Below, one piece after another: positions 39,439 to 47,084 of a DNA stretch of 64,000 nucleotides. Position 1 is the stretch's first letter. Every line of letters starts with the position of its first letter. Source of the DNA: UBA6627 sp965248675 (GTDB taxonomy: Bacteria; Chloroflexota; Dehalococcoidia; UBA2979). Where the stretch lies: positions 1,116,001 through 1,180,000 of the forward strand of contig CBDFJZ010000008.1 of assembly GCA_965248675.1 (NCBI GenBank), written 5' to 3'. Below the pieces are notes generated by a model that did no database searches, had not been told where the DNA came from, and worked only from the letters and a program-made list of their open reading frames with translations. The position numbers were made by a program, and so were the translations under genes.

Positions 39439-40160
39439 GCGAGGGCACGCGCCTCGTTCTGGCGATCGACACCGCGTCCGCGGAAGCATCGGTCGCCTTC
39501 GGAGACAACAACGGCATGCGTGCCGAACGGCGCTGGACGGTCGCCACGACCGTGTCGAAGGAGCTGCTCGCGGAAGTCGACGCGTTGCTCTCCGAGGCGG
39601 GCGTGGAGCGCGACCAGCTCGCGGCGCTGGCGGTCGGTGTCGGGCCGGGCGGCTACGGTGGGCTGCGCGCCGGGATCGCGACGGCACAGGGCATGGCGAT
39701 CGCGCTCGGCGTGCCGCTGGCGGCGGTTTCCCGCCTCGAGGCCGACGCTGCACCTCACCTCGCGACAGGGCCTTCAGGCCGAACGGTGGTGGCGGTGCAC
39801 GACGCCGGGCGGTCCGGCCTGGCGTGGGCGGCCTACGCTTGTCCGGCGCGAGGCGAGCTGCCCGAAGAGCTGATGCCGCCCTCGATGACCACGCCCGAGG
39901 AGTGCGTCGCCAGCGCCCCAGCTGGCGCGCTCTGGTGCGGCGAGATCTCCGAAGCGCTCACTGCCGCCCTCGATGCGACAGCGCGCGAGGGAGACTCGAT
40001 CGCCACACCCCCGCCGTACGGACGCGCGGCGGCCTTGCTGGAACTCGCACGCAAGCGCGACAGCTACGATGATCCGGCTCTGGCGGATGCGATCTACCTG
40101 CGCCCGCCGTCGATTACACCACCAAAGACCAGGCCGTCGAACACCAGGCCCTCGCGCTAG
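39435..40160 (+). CDS. tsaB: tRNA threonylcarbamoyladenosine protein TsaB
   Basis: The 241-residue protein is the ASKHA-fold partner of TsaD. LAIDTASAEASVAF opens the nucleotide-binding-like lobe; VGVGPGGYGGLRAGIATAQG is the typical TsaB stretch (GPGSFTGLRIG in E. coli). ATG 39435 overlaps the tsaE stop, so the two are translationally coupled. Length matches the family. tsaD is not in the window. Confidence 0.93.
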   Translation: MSEGTRLVLAIDTASAEASVAFGDNNGMRAERRWTVATTVSKELLAEVDALLSEAGVERDQLAALAVGVGPGGYGGLRAGIATAQGMAIALGVPLAAVSRLEADAAPHLATGPSGRTVVAVHDAGRSGLAWAAYACPARGELPEELMPPSMTTPEECVASAPAGALWCGEISEALTAALDATAREGDSIATPPPYGRAAALLELARKRDSYDDPALADAIYLRPPSITPPKTRPSNTRPSR

Positions 40161-40174
40161 CCCTGAGGAATCCC

Positions 40175-40624
40175 GTGGAACGAACGCTCATCCTCGTCAA
40201 GCCGGACGCCATGCAGCGCGGACTGGCGTTCGACGTCCTCGGCCGCCTCGAGCGCCGAGGGCTGAAGCTCGCCGGCCTCCGTCTCCTCCAGGTCGACGAA
40301 GCGACAGCGAAGCGACACTACGGCGAGCACGAGGGCAAACCGTTCTTCGAGGGCCTCGTCGAGTACATCACCGCCTGCCCGATCGTCGCCGCCGTCTTCG
40401 AGGGCCCCGACGCCGTGGCCGCGGCGCGCCAGACGATCGGCGCCACCAGGCCCACCGAAGCGGCGCCGGGCACGATCCGCGGCGACCTCGGCATCGAGAT
40501 CGGGCGCAACCTCGTGCACGGCTCCGACAGCGCGGAGAGCGCCGAGCGCGAGATCGGCATCTTCTTCGAGGGCCAGCCGGTCATGACCTGGGACCGCGGC
40601 ACCGACGCCTGGGCGTTCGAGTAA
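40175..40624 (+). CDS. ndk: Nucleoside diphosphate kinase
   Basis: The 149-residue enzyme transfers the gamma-phosphate of ATP to other nucleoside diphosphates through a phosphohistidine. The active-site histidine is His115 in NLVHGSDS, with the usual ERTLILVKPDA N-terminus and TRPTEAAPGTIRGD loop. It starts with GTG 40175, 14 bases after tsaB. A large hairpin follows before the methyltransferase gene. Confidence 0.96.
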   Translation: MERTLILVKPDAMQRGLAFDVLGRLERRGLKLAGLRLLQVDEATAKRHYGEHEGKPFFEGLVEYITACPIVAAVFEGPDAVAAARQTIGATRPTEAAPGTIRGDLGIEIGRNLVHGSDSAESAEREIGIFFEGQPVMTWDRGTDAWAFE

Positions 40625-40630
40625 CCAGCC

Positions 40631-40680
40631 GAGCCTCGCTCGCGGCACCCGCCCGAGGGGGCTCGCGAGAGCGGAGGCTC
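40631..40680 (+). promoter_or_regulatory. Hairpin after ndk that masks the next ribosome-binding site
   Basis: GAGCCTC (40631-40637) pairs with GAGGCTC (40674-40680), and CTCGCG (40639-40644) with CGCGAG (40664-40669), with one small bulge. The right arm contains GGAGG, the only good Shine-Dalgarno sequence for ATG 40682. The hairpin could end ndk transcription, hold translation of the methyltransferase low, or both. Confidence 0.55.
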
Positions 40681-40681
40681 C

Positions 40682-41419
40682 ATGCCACTCGCACCACAAG
40701 ATCCGACCGTCTACGGCGACCGGATCGCGGAGGTCTACGACGATCTTCACGGTAGCCTTGACCCGACCGCGGCCGTCGAACGACTGTTCGCCCTCGCTGA
40801 CGGTGAAGCGGTCCTCGAGCTCGGCATCGGTTCGGGCCGCGTTGCCTTGCCGCTGGCTCGGAGGGGCCTCGAAGTCCACGGCATCGATGCCTCGCAGTCG
40901 ATGGTCGATCGGCTCCGCGCGCAGCCGGGAGGGGCCGAGATTCCAGTCACGATCGGCGACTTCGCGGACGTCGAGACGGACGGATCGTTCGGGCTCGTCT
41001 TCGTCGCCTTTAACACCTTCTTCGCGTTGCTCACTCAGGAGGACCAGCTGCGTTGCTTCCGCAACGTAAGTGACCACCTTGCTCCCGGCGGGCGCCTCGT
41101 GATCGACGGGTTCGTGCCGGACGTCACGCGTTTTGACCGCGGGCAACGGGTTGGCGCGTCGCGGGTCGAAGGGACCAGCGGACTGGTCGAGTTGGCGGAG
41201 CACGATTTGGCCACGCAACGAGTGAACTCGCAGTTGATCGTATTCGCTGAGGACGGGACCCGGATGTATCCAGTCGCCATCCGCTATGCGTGGCCGTCAG
41301 AGCTGGACTTGATGCCCCAACTCGCGGGTCTCGAGCTGGAGTCGCGTACGGGCGGCTGGGATAGTCGGACGTTCGACTCTGGCAGTACGCAGCACATTTC
41401 GGTTTACCGAAAACCGTAG
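40682..41419 (+). CDS. Class I SAM-dependent methyltransferase
   Basis: The 245-residue protein has the Rossmann-like SAM site: motif I VLELGIGSGRVALPLA near 39-54, GIDAS for the acidic ribose contact, and a motif IV-like stretch FGLVFVAFNTFFALL. Target is not apparent; relatives methylate small molecules. It lies after ndk with 57 bases between, filled by a strong hairpin, and converges with rsfS, whose stop is 3 bases away. Confidence 0.85.
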   Translation: MPLAPQDPTVYGDRIAEVYDDLHGSLDPTAAVERLFALADGEAVLELGIGSGRVALPLARRGLEVHGIDASQSMVDRLRAQPGGAEIPVTIGDFADVETDGSFGLVFVAFNTFFALLTQEDQLRCFRNVSDHLAPGGRLVIDGFVPDVTRFDRGQRVGASRVEGTSGLVELAEHDLATQRVNSQLIVFAEDGTRMYPVAIRYAWPSELDLMPQLAGLELESRTGGWDSRTFDSGSTQHISVYRKP

Positions 41420-41422
41420 CGC

Positions 41423-41815
41423 CTACTGGACCCGCACGACTTCCTGGGCCTTGCTCCAGAGCCCCTCCAAGTCGTAGCGCATCCGCGCCTCCGACGAAAA
41501 CAGGTGCACGACGATCCCGAGGTCGGTATCGAGCAGCACCCAGCCGCTCTCGGGTGTGCCTTCGGGACGCATCCGAGGTGCGCCGCGTTCACGCACACCC
41601 TGTTCCACCGTGTCGACCACGGCGCGCGCCTGCCGGATGTTGTCGACGGTGCCCACGATGAAGTAGTCCGCGAACGCGGCGAGCGGCGTGAGGTCCAGGA
41701 GCGCGATGTCGTCCACCTGGCGATCGGCAAGCCAGTCGACGATCTCGTGCGCCAGCTCGAGGTTGGGCCGCAGCGGGTCAACCGCCGAGGTTGGCACACC
41801 GGACTGAGCAGCCAT
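41423..41815 (-). CDS. rsfS: Ribosomal silencing factor RsfS
   Basis: The 130-residue protein has the RsfS/YbeB fold markers DIALLDLTPLAAFADYFIV, GTPESGWVLLDTDLGIVVHLF and a tail helix. The family binds ribosomal protein L14 and blocks joining of the subunits when nutrients are short. ATG 41815 is followed by a short Ala/Ser segment, then a helix. It is alone on the minus strand, divergent from mnmA by 181 bases. Confidence 0.94.
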   Translation of the reverse strand: MAAQSGVPTSAVDPLRPNLELAHEIVDWLADRQVDDIALLDLTPLAAFADYFIVGTVDNIRQARAVVDTVEQGVRERGAPRMRPEGTPESGWVLLDTDLGIVVHLFSSEARMRYDLEGLWSKAQEVVRVQ

Positions 41816-41984
41816 CGCCCCCCGCGCCCTGGCTGATCCCCGCGCGACCGGAGAACCGGTCGCACCGTGGGCAGCCGCTATAAGCAGCTCGAAGTGATCT
41901 CCGACTGCGCGGTTCGGAGGCTATCAGCGGGATGACGATCAAGACAGGGACGGAATCGTCACGGAGCTCGACGAAACGGCCTCG

Positions 41985-41990
41985 TACACT
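41985..41990 (+). promoter_or_regulatory. -10 box for a likely leaderless mnmA transcript
   Basis: TACACT lies exactly 6 bases before ATG 41997, with no ribosome site in between. Confidence 0.5.
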
Positions 41991-41996
41991 GGTCGG

Positions 41997-43079
41997 ATGA
42001 AGGAACGAGTCCTGGTCGCGATGTCTGGCGGTGTCGACTCCGCCGTCGCCGCCGCGCTGCTCGTCGAGCAGGGCTATGCCGTGATCGGCGTGACGTTGCG
42101 GCTCTACACCGAGCCGGATTCGACGGTGCTCCGGTCCCAGCGCACCTGCTGCGGCGTCGAAGACGTCGCCGATGCGCGTGCCGCGGCGCAAGTGTTGGGC
42201 ATCCCTCACTACGTGCTGAACATGGAGCGTGAGTTCGAGCGCGACGTGATCGACCCCTTTGTCCAGGCGTACGCGAGCGGACGGACGCCCAACCCCTGCC
42301 TCAACTGCAACCAGTACGTGAAGTTTTCGACGCTGCTCGACCGCGCGATCGCGATGGGCGTCGATCGGCTCGCCACCGGCCACTACGCCCGGGTCGAGGC
42401 AACCGAGGGAAGCTGGCGTCTACACCGCGCGGCCGACCCGGCGAAGGATCAGTCGTACGTGCTGTACACGCTGGATCAGGCGGCACTGGCGCGCACGATC
42501 TTTCCGCTCGCCCACCTCGAGAAGGACGACACCCGACGCATCGCACGGGAGGCGGGGCTGCCGCTGGCGGACAAGCCGGACAGCGTCGACATCTGCTTCG
42601 TGCCGGGCGGAGACTACCGCGCGGTGCTGCGCGAGCGCGGCTTGTCGACGCCACGCGGCGAGATCCAGACCAGCAGCGGTGAAACGGTGGGCGAGCACGA
42701 CGGGATCTCGAACTACACCGTCGGCCAGCGGCGCGGACTGGGCGTCACGGCCGAACGCCCGCGTTACGTCACCAGCATCGACGCCACGCGCAACATCGTG
42801 GTGATCGGGGGCGACGCAGACCTCGCGATCGACGAGGTGCACGCCGTCGATCCGCACTGGGTGGCAGGCCCGCCGGCGCTCCGAGAGCCGCTCACGGCGC
42901 GGGTTCGGTATCACGGAGACGACGTCTCCGGCGCGCTCACCGCCCTGTCGGGCGAGGGGTTCAGATTCGCCTGCGACCACCCCGTCCGCGCGGCCGCGCC
43001 CGGCCAGGCGATCGTGCTCTACTGCGGCTCCGAGGTGGTCGGCGGCGGCACCATCGGCGACCGGCCGAGGTCTAGATGA
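41997..43079 (+). CDS. mnmA: tRNA-specific 2-thiouridylase MnmA
   Basis: The 360-residue enzyme puts sulfur on U34 of tRNA-Lys, -Glu and -Gln. The ATP-pyrophosphatase loop MSGGVDSA is at 9-16. Catalytic cysteines are Cys104 (in NPCLNCN) and Cys200 (in DSVDICF), matching Cys102 and Cys199 of E. coli. GHYARV and NYTVGQRRGLG are further family marks. An extra CC pair (residues 51-52, RTCCGVED) lies in the helix after the P-loop domain, as in many non-proteobacterial MnmA proteins. The start is inferred to be leaderless. Confidence 0.96.
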   Translation: MKERVLVAMSGGVDSAVAAALLVEQGYAVIGVTLRLYTEPDSTVLRSQRTCCGVEDVADARAAAQVLGIPHYVLNMEREFERDVIDPFVQAYASGRTPNPCLNCNQYVKFSTLLDRAIAMGVDRLATGHYARVEATEGSWRLHRAADPAKDQSYVLYTLDQAALARTIFPLAHLEKDDTRRIAREAGLPLADKPDSVDICFVPGGDYRAVLRERGLSTPRGEIQTSSGETVGEHDGISNYTVGQRRGLGVTAERPRYVTSIDATRNIVVIGGDADLAIDEVHAVDPHWVAGPPALREPLTARVRYHGDDVSGALTALSGEGFRFACDHPVRAAAPGQAIVLYCGSEVVGGGTIGDRPRSR

Positions 43080-43186
43080 CAGAAGCGTTAGCGGGCGTCC
43101 GCTGCTCGGGTCATCGCGCATTGCCCTTCGTGAAAGCGCGCGCGTAGCATGGCGAGTCGGCCTCGGGCCCGCGGCGGTGAAAAACG

Positions 43187-43549
43187 TTGAGCGAAGCGAT
43201 ACAGAGCACGTTGATCTTCGGCTGGTCCTGGCCCAGCATCGAAGAGTGGCGAGATTTCGTGATCGTCGCCTACGGCGTGATGGGCTTCATCGCGTTCCTC
43301 GCATTCACCGTGCTGATACTCTTCCTCGTCTGGCTGCTGCGAGACGTACGCGGCGGGATTCGAGACCTGATGGAGGATCCCGTGAAACCCACGCTCGATG
43401 AGGTCCGCCAGACGGCGCAGAACGTCCGCGGTACCACTGAGTTCGTGACCGATACCGCAGTACATCCCGTGATCCGCGCGGTGTCCGCGATCAGAGGGGT
43501 CCGGCGCGGCATCTCCTCGCTGATTGGCATCCCCTCCCGCCGACGCTAG
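43187..43549 (+). CDS. Small single-span membrane protein
   Basis: From TTG 43187 the 120-residue product has one strong hydrophobic segment at about 28-52 (VIVAYGVMGFIAFLAFTVLI), then a basic, helical cytoplasmic tail. No family is recognised. It precedes another small membrane protein by 15 bases, so the two are probably co-transcribed and may act together at the membrane. The start is uncertain because no strong ribosome site is present. Confidence 0.6.
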   Translation: MSEAIQSTLIFGWSWPSIEEWRDFVIVAYGVMGFIAFLAFTVLILFLVWLLRDVRGGIRDLMEDPVKPTLDEVRQTAQNVRGTTEFVTDTAVHPVIRAVSAIRGVRRGISSLIGIPSRRR

Positions 43550-43564
43550 TCCCCGAGGTCAACG

Positions 43565-43900
43565 ATGATCCGCAGTGTGGTCGCCGCCCCCATCACCGTC
43601 TTACTGCTGCCGGTGAAGGTGGTCCGACGGGTCGCGAGCATGCGCCTCAGCACCGTGCTCGCGATCGGAGCCGGCGCCGCCGCGGCGTTCACCGCGTCGC
43701 GGTGGCTGATGGACCGCGAGGACGCCGTGAACGAGCTGCCGGAGCCGCTGCAACAGCCCGCGGCACGCGCGCAATCGTCACTCGTCAGATGGCGGAGCCG
43801 CCTCGCGCAGGCAATGACCGAGGCCAGAGAAGCAGAGGCCGCCGCGCAGGACGAATTGCAGCGGGAGTATCTGCGGAAATCCGGTCGTCTGCCCGAATAG
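43565..43900 (+). CDS. Small membrane-associated protein with charged helix
   Basis: The 111-residue product has two hydrophobic segments near residues 5-20 and 28-45, followed by a long helix rich in Ala/Glu/Arg (MTEAREAEAAAQDELQREY) with coiled-coil character. It follows the previous small membrane-protein gene closely and ends just before the tRNA-Ser pair. Function unknown. Confidence 0.6.
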   Translation: MIRSVVAAPITVLLLPVKVVRRVASMRLSTVLAIGAGAAAAFTASRWLMDREDAVNELPEPLQQPAARAQSSLVRWRSRLAQAMTEAREAEAAAQDELQREYLRKSGRLPE

Positions 43901-43922
43901 CGCGTCCTCTCGCCACCCCCGA

Positions 43923-43950
43923 TTGAGCGTCCGATGGCCCCACCTATACT
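43923..43950 (+). promoter_or_regulatory. Promoter of tRNA-Ser(CGA)
   Basis: TTGAGC (43923-43928) and TATACT (43945-43950) are separated by 16 bases, and the -10 box ends 7 bases before the tRNA 5' end, an ideal spacing for a stable-RNA promoter. Confidence 0.6.
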
Positions 43951-43957
43951 GACTCGT

Positions 43958-44043
43958 GGAGAGGTGGCCGAGTGGTTGAAGGCGCCTGTCTCGAAAACAG
44001 GTAGACGAGAGTCTCGTGGGTTCGAATCCCACCCTCTCCGCCA
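43958..44043 (+). tRNA. tRNA-Ser(CGA)
   Basis: Acceptor GGAGAGG/CCTCTCC, D arm, anticodon stem CCTGT/ACAGG with loop CTCGAAA (CGA at 43992-43994), a long class II variable arm, and T arm GGGTTCGAATCCC. CCA is encoded after the discriminator G. Confidence 0.97.
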
Positions 44044-44089
44044 TCCGGCTCTCTGCACACGGCGACACCGGCGGACCAAAACCCCTCGC

Positions 44090-44181
44090 GGAGAGGTGCT
44101 GGAGTGGCTGATCAGGCTCGCCTGGAAAGCGGGTAGAGGGGGCAACCCTTCTCGTGGGTTCGAATCCCACCCTCTCCGCCA
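44090..44181 (+). tRNA. tRNA-Ser(GGA)
   Basis: Acceptor GGAGAGG/CCTCTCC, anticodon stem CTCGC/GCGGG with loop CTGGAAA (GGA at 44124-44126), long variable arm and T arm GGGTTCGAATCCC, with encoded CCA. It follows tRNA-Ser(CGA) after 46 bases and shares its acceptor and T arm, so it probably arose by duplication and is read from the same promoter. Confidence 0.97.
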
Positions 44182-44255
44182 CCCCGATACCTCGTCGACC
44201 ACCGACAGGCCCGGCAACATGCCCGGCCCGTCTGTCCGTGCTCGCGAATCAACGG

Positions 44256-45110
44256 TTAGGCGCGCTCGGCGCGCACCACCACTCGGTCGATGTAGCTGCG
44301 CTCGGTGTCGTCGAACTCGCCGCCGCACGTGTAGATGGTGATCGAGTCGACTGGAACGTTCGCGCTCCAGATCTGGCCCCACCGTTCGCTGTTGCCTGCT
44401 TTGATCTGCTCTTTCCACTGAACGACGTACTCAAGCGTCTCGCCGTTGTAGTCGACGAAGATCCGGTCGCCGGGCGACAGCAAGTGGAGACCGGCAAACA
44501 CCGCCGGACCTCGATAATTCACGCCCGCATAGGGAACGTATGACTCCAGATCAGCGTGCCCGGAGAAGATCGCGTTGCCGCCCTGGCCCGGCACGCCACC
44601 CAGCCCGGTCCACTCGCTCAGGTCGTACCAGAAGGTGGTCGCCGGGCCTTCCGGCACGTGCATCTGCGCCCCAGCCGACCCGTCGACGAGGCTGGGGCCG
44701 ACGGGAGCGTCGACGCCGATCAGCGGGATTCGGAGCCGCGCGAAGTCGTAGCCGGCCGGATGCCCGTACTGCGAGACGAGCTCCTCGATATTTCCGATCG
44801 CCGGCTCGGGCGATGCCGTCGGCTCGGGTGTCGGGCTCGCGGTCGGCGTCGGCGCGGGCGTCACCACGGTCGTCGGAGTTGCCGTCGCGGCGTCGGGCGT
44901 CGGTGTGGGTGTCTCCGGAGCGGACACCACCACCGTTGGCGTACGAGCCGCGACCGGCGCCGGCTCGCCCGAACCGCCGACGAGGATCACCCCCGCCGTC
45001 AGCGCGCCGATCACGAGGCCCGCGGCACCCAGCATCCCGCCTCGAACGAGCAGCTGCCGGCCGTTCCACCACTCGGCGAACGAGCGCGCCGCATCCTGCA
45101 GGCGCTCCAT
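44256..45110 (-). CDS. Class F-type sortase
   Basis: The 284-residue transpeptidase is anchored by one helix (about 28-46), followed by a Thr/Pro spacer and a sortase barrel. The active site is complete: His185 in FSGHAD, Cys262 in TCGG and an arginine near the end (R276 or R280 in RVVVRAERA). Sortases cut a C-terminal sorting motif of secreted proteins and join them to the cell envelope. A fitting substrate is encoded at 46460-46978, two genes away. The class F label follows from the short core and C-terminal layout. Confidence 0.88.
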   Translation of the reverse strand: MERLQDAARSFAEWWNGRQLLVRGGMLGAAGLVIGALTAGVILVGGSGEPAPVAARTPTVVVSAPETPTPTPDAATATPTTVVTPAPTPTASPTPEPTASPEPAIGNIEELVSQYGHPAGYDFARLRIPLIGVDAPVGPSLVDGSAGAQMHVPEGPATTFWYDLSEWTGLGGVPGQGGNAIFSGHADLESYVPYAGVNYRGPAVFAGLHLLSPGDRIFVDYNGETLEYVVQWKEQIKAGNSERWGQIWSANVPVDSITIYTCGGEFDDTERSYIDRVVVRAERA

Positions 45111-45334
45111 TGGCAGCTCCTCATATCACCCCGCACCGATGATTGCCGTGTGAGAGCGTCGAGCACGACCCAACCACGATATCGCCCCTCGACAGAGGCG
45201 CAACGTTGCCTCCGTCACAGAACGAGACCCCGGTCGCCGTGGTTCCATCGTATCTGCTCGCACCATCACGCTTTCACCCTCCGGGGCGTCCTCCGTACAC
45301 TGCTGCGACCCCACCGAGGAAGGCACCGCCACCC

Positions 45335-46303
45335 GTGACCACGGTTCCGCGATGGCGCTCGTTGCTCCCACCACCTCAGGCGTCCTTCTCGCTCGCGCTG
45401 ACGCTCATCGCCGTCGTGCTGGGCGCCTGTGGTGCCGAGGATGCAGCCGGCGGTCCCGCCACGCCGACCGGTGCCGCGTCTGTCCTGGGTGACAGCTATC
45501 CACGACACGCGGACGAATCGACCGGATTCGCGATCATCCTCGGAACGCCCGATCTCGCGGTCGGCGCCAACCGCGTCGCGTTCGTCCTCAGCGACGGCTC
45601 GGGCCTCGTGCGGCTGCCGGTGGTCAGAGTGGCGAGTTACGCGCCAGATGGCGGCACAGCAGCAGCTCAGGAGGCCTCCGCCCGGTTCTACGCGTTCCCG
45701 CTCGGCATTCGCGGCGTTCACGTCGCCACGCTCGACTTCGACCGCCCCGGGGAGTGGGAACTCGAGGTCCGCGTCCCGCGGCCCAGCGGCGCCGTGGACA
45801 GCACCCGGTTCCCGCTGTTGGTGGCCGCCACCTCGGAGTCGCCGGCGGTCGGCGATCTGGCTCCCGCGAGCCTCAGCCGCACGATCGACGACGTCGAATC
45901 GCTCAGCGACCTCAGCACCGGTGCGCATGTCGATGCGGCGTTGTACGCACTATCGATCGACGAGGCGCTTCGAAACGGTCTGCCGACGATGATCGTCTTC
46001 GCCAGCCCCGGCTTCTGCACGAATGCCCTCTGCGGCCCCCAGGTCGAGGTGATGAGCGAGCTCCGCGAGCGATATCCGGACCGAGCCAACTACGTCCACG
46101 TCGATCTCTTCGAGAACCCGGTCGAGCTCCAGAGCGGCGGCCTGGAGCGCGCAATCCGCTCGCCGCTCCTCGAGCAGTGGGGCCTGCGCACCGACGAGTG
46201 GACGTTCCTGGTGGACGCGGACGGTCGCGTCACCCACCGCTTCGAGGCGTTCGTGTCGATCAAAGAGCTCGAGCCAGCGCTCGTCTCGATCCTCGCGAAC
46301 TAA
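45335..46303 (+). CDS. Thioredoxin-like lipoprotein with CX4C motif (second copy)
   Basis: The 322-residue product starts at GTG 45335 behind GAGGAAGG. A lipobox ends at Cys32 (VVLGAC). The middle is beta-rich and the C-terminal half is thioredoxin-like, with FCTNALCGP near residues 227-235, then VHVDLF and a terminal helix. Layout and CX4C spacing match the lipoprotein at 16917-17879; identity outside the motifs looks low. It sits between the sortase and its likely substrate, so a role in redox care of surface proteins is a reasonable guess. Confidence 0.75.
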   Translation: MTTVPRWRSLLPPPQASFSLALTLIAVVLGACGAEDAAGGPATPTGAASVLGDSYPRHADESTGFAIILGTPDLAVGANRVAFVLSDGSGLVRLPVVRVASYAPDGGTAAAQEASARFYAFPLGIRGVHVATLDFDRPGEWELEVRVPRPSGAVDSTRFPLLVAATSESPAVGDLAPASLSRTIDDVESLSDLSTGAHVDAALYALSIDEALRNGLPTMIVFASPGFCTNALCGPQVEVMSELRERYPDRANYVHVDLFENPVELQSGGLERAIRSPLLEQWGLRTDEWTFLVDADGRVTHRFEAFVSIKELEPALVSILAN

Positions 46304-46391
46304 TCTTCCGCTCAAGGCGCTGGCAGCGGGTGTGGGCGTCGCGTGTGCCCCGGAGCCCGCGGTGCGCCTCGAAATGTGCGGGCATACGAAA

Positions 46392-46432
46392 CGGCCGGCC
46401 TCCGTGCGGGAGTTCCGCACGAAGACCGGCCG
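46392..46432. terminator. Bidirectional terminator between convergent genes
   Basis: CGGCCGG (46392-46398) pairs with CCGGCCG (46426-46432), and CGTGCGG (46403-46409) with CCGCACG (46415-46421), loop GAGTT. It lies midway between the stops of two converging genes. T-runs are absent on both sides. Confidence 0.6.
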
Positions 46433-46459
46433 CGAGTGTCGACCCGGGGTCGAACAGCT

Positions 46460-46978
46460 CTAGCGAGTGCGCGTCGCCGCGCGACCACCGGCCACCATCG
46501 CCACCGCGAAGGCAGCGAGGAGGAGGGCGACGATCGAGCTGGTGCCCGCATCGCTGGAGGCCAGACCGGCGTTGCCCGTCGGGCCGGGAACCGGAGCTTC
46601 GCCGCCAGCTTCGCCGCCGGTCACGGTCAACGTCGTGCCGTTCGCGCGGTCGGCGGGTGCACCCTGGGCCGCCCAGGTCTCGCTCTCGTCGGCCACGGCA
46701 CCGTTCACGCTGAACGAAATCGTGTCGCCGTCCTTGAACGAGCAGTCGCCGAGCGACTCGCCGACCTGGACCGGGCCCCAGTTGCCGCTGGAGTCGACCG
46801 TGGCGGTCGTGCACAGCGTCGAGCCGGCCCAGATCCCAATCTCGTCACCCGCCGTCGCACCGGTGCCATACGCGGTGAACGGCGCCGCCTGAGCAGATGC
46901 CGAGGTCGAGAGCGCCCCGAAGAGGGCGACCGCGACCACGAAGGCAGCGCTCAGAGCCAATGTCTTGCGCAAAGTCAT
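46460..46978 (-). CDS. Secreted protein with C-terminal sortase sorting signal
   Basis: The 172-residue product has a Sec signal (1-30, cleavage near SASAQA), a mature domain with one cysteine pair (Cys56, Cys79), and a cell-wall-sorting-type tail: the motif GPTGNAG at 132-138, a hydrophobic run at about 147-164, and the basic end RAATRTR. The P-T-G core in place of LPXTG is a variant motif. The sortase 1.3 kb away is the natural partner. ATG 46978 has a good AAGGAG ribosome site, and its leader is largely one hairpin (46992-47067). Confidence 0.75.
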   Translation of the reverse strand: MTLRKTLALSAAFVVAVALFGALSTSASAQAAPFTAYGTGATAGDEIGIWAGSTLCTTATVDSSGNWGPVQVGESLGDCSFKDGDTISFSVNGAVADESETWAAQGAPADRANGTTLTVTGGEAGGEAPVPGPTGNAGLASSDAGTSSIVALLLAAFAVAMVAGGRAATRTR

Positions 46979-46991
46979 CCTGACTCCTTGT

Positions 46992-47067
46992 GTCCTTCGA
47001 TCGATCCGGACCGGACCGCCCGGGCGAACACTACGCCCGAACGGTCCGACCGATTCAATCGAAGGAC
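46992..47067 (-). promoter_or_regulatory. Long hairpin in the leader of the sortase-substrate gene
   Basis: GTCCTTCGAT (46992-47001) pairs exactly with ATCGAAGGAC (47058-47067); inside, GGACCG pairs with CGGTCC and GGGCG with CGCCC around a 7-base loop. It fills most of the gap between the Ig-like surface gene (stop at 47085) and the sortase-substrate gene (start 46978), so it could end the first transcript, stabilise the second, or control its translation. Confidence 0.6.
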
Positions 47068-47084
47068 TTAGCCTGCCCTAGCTA

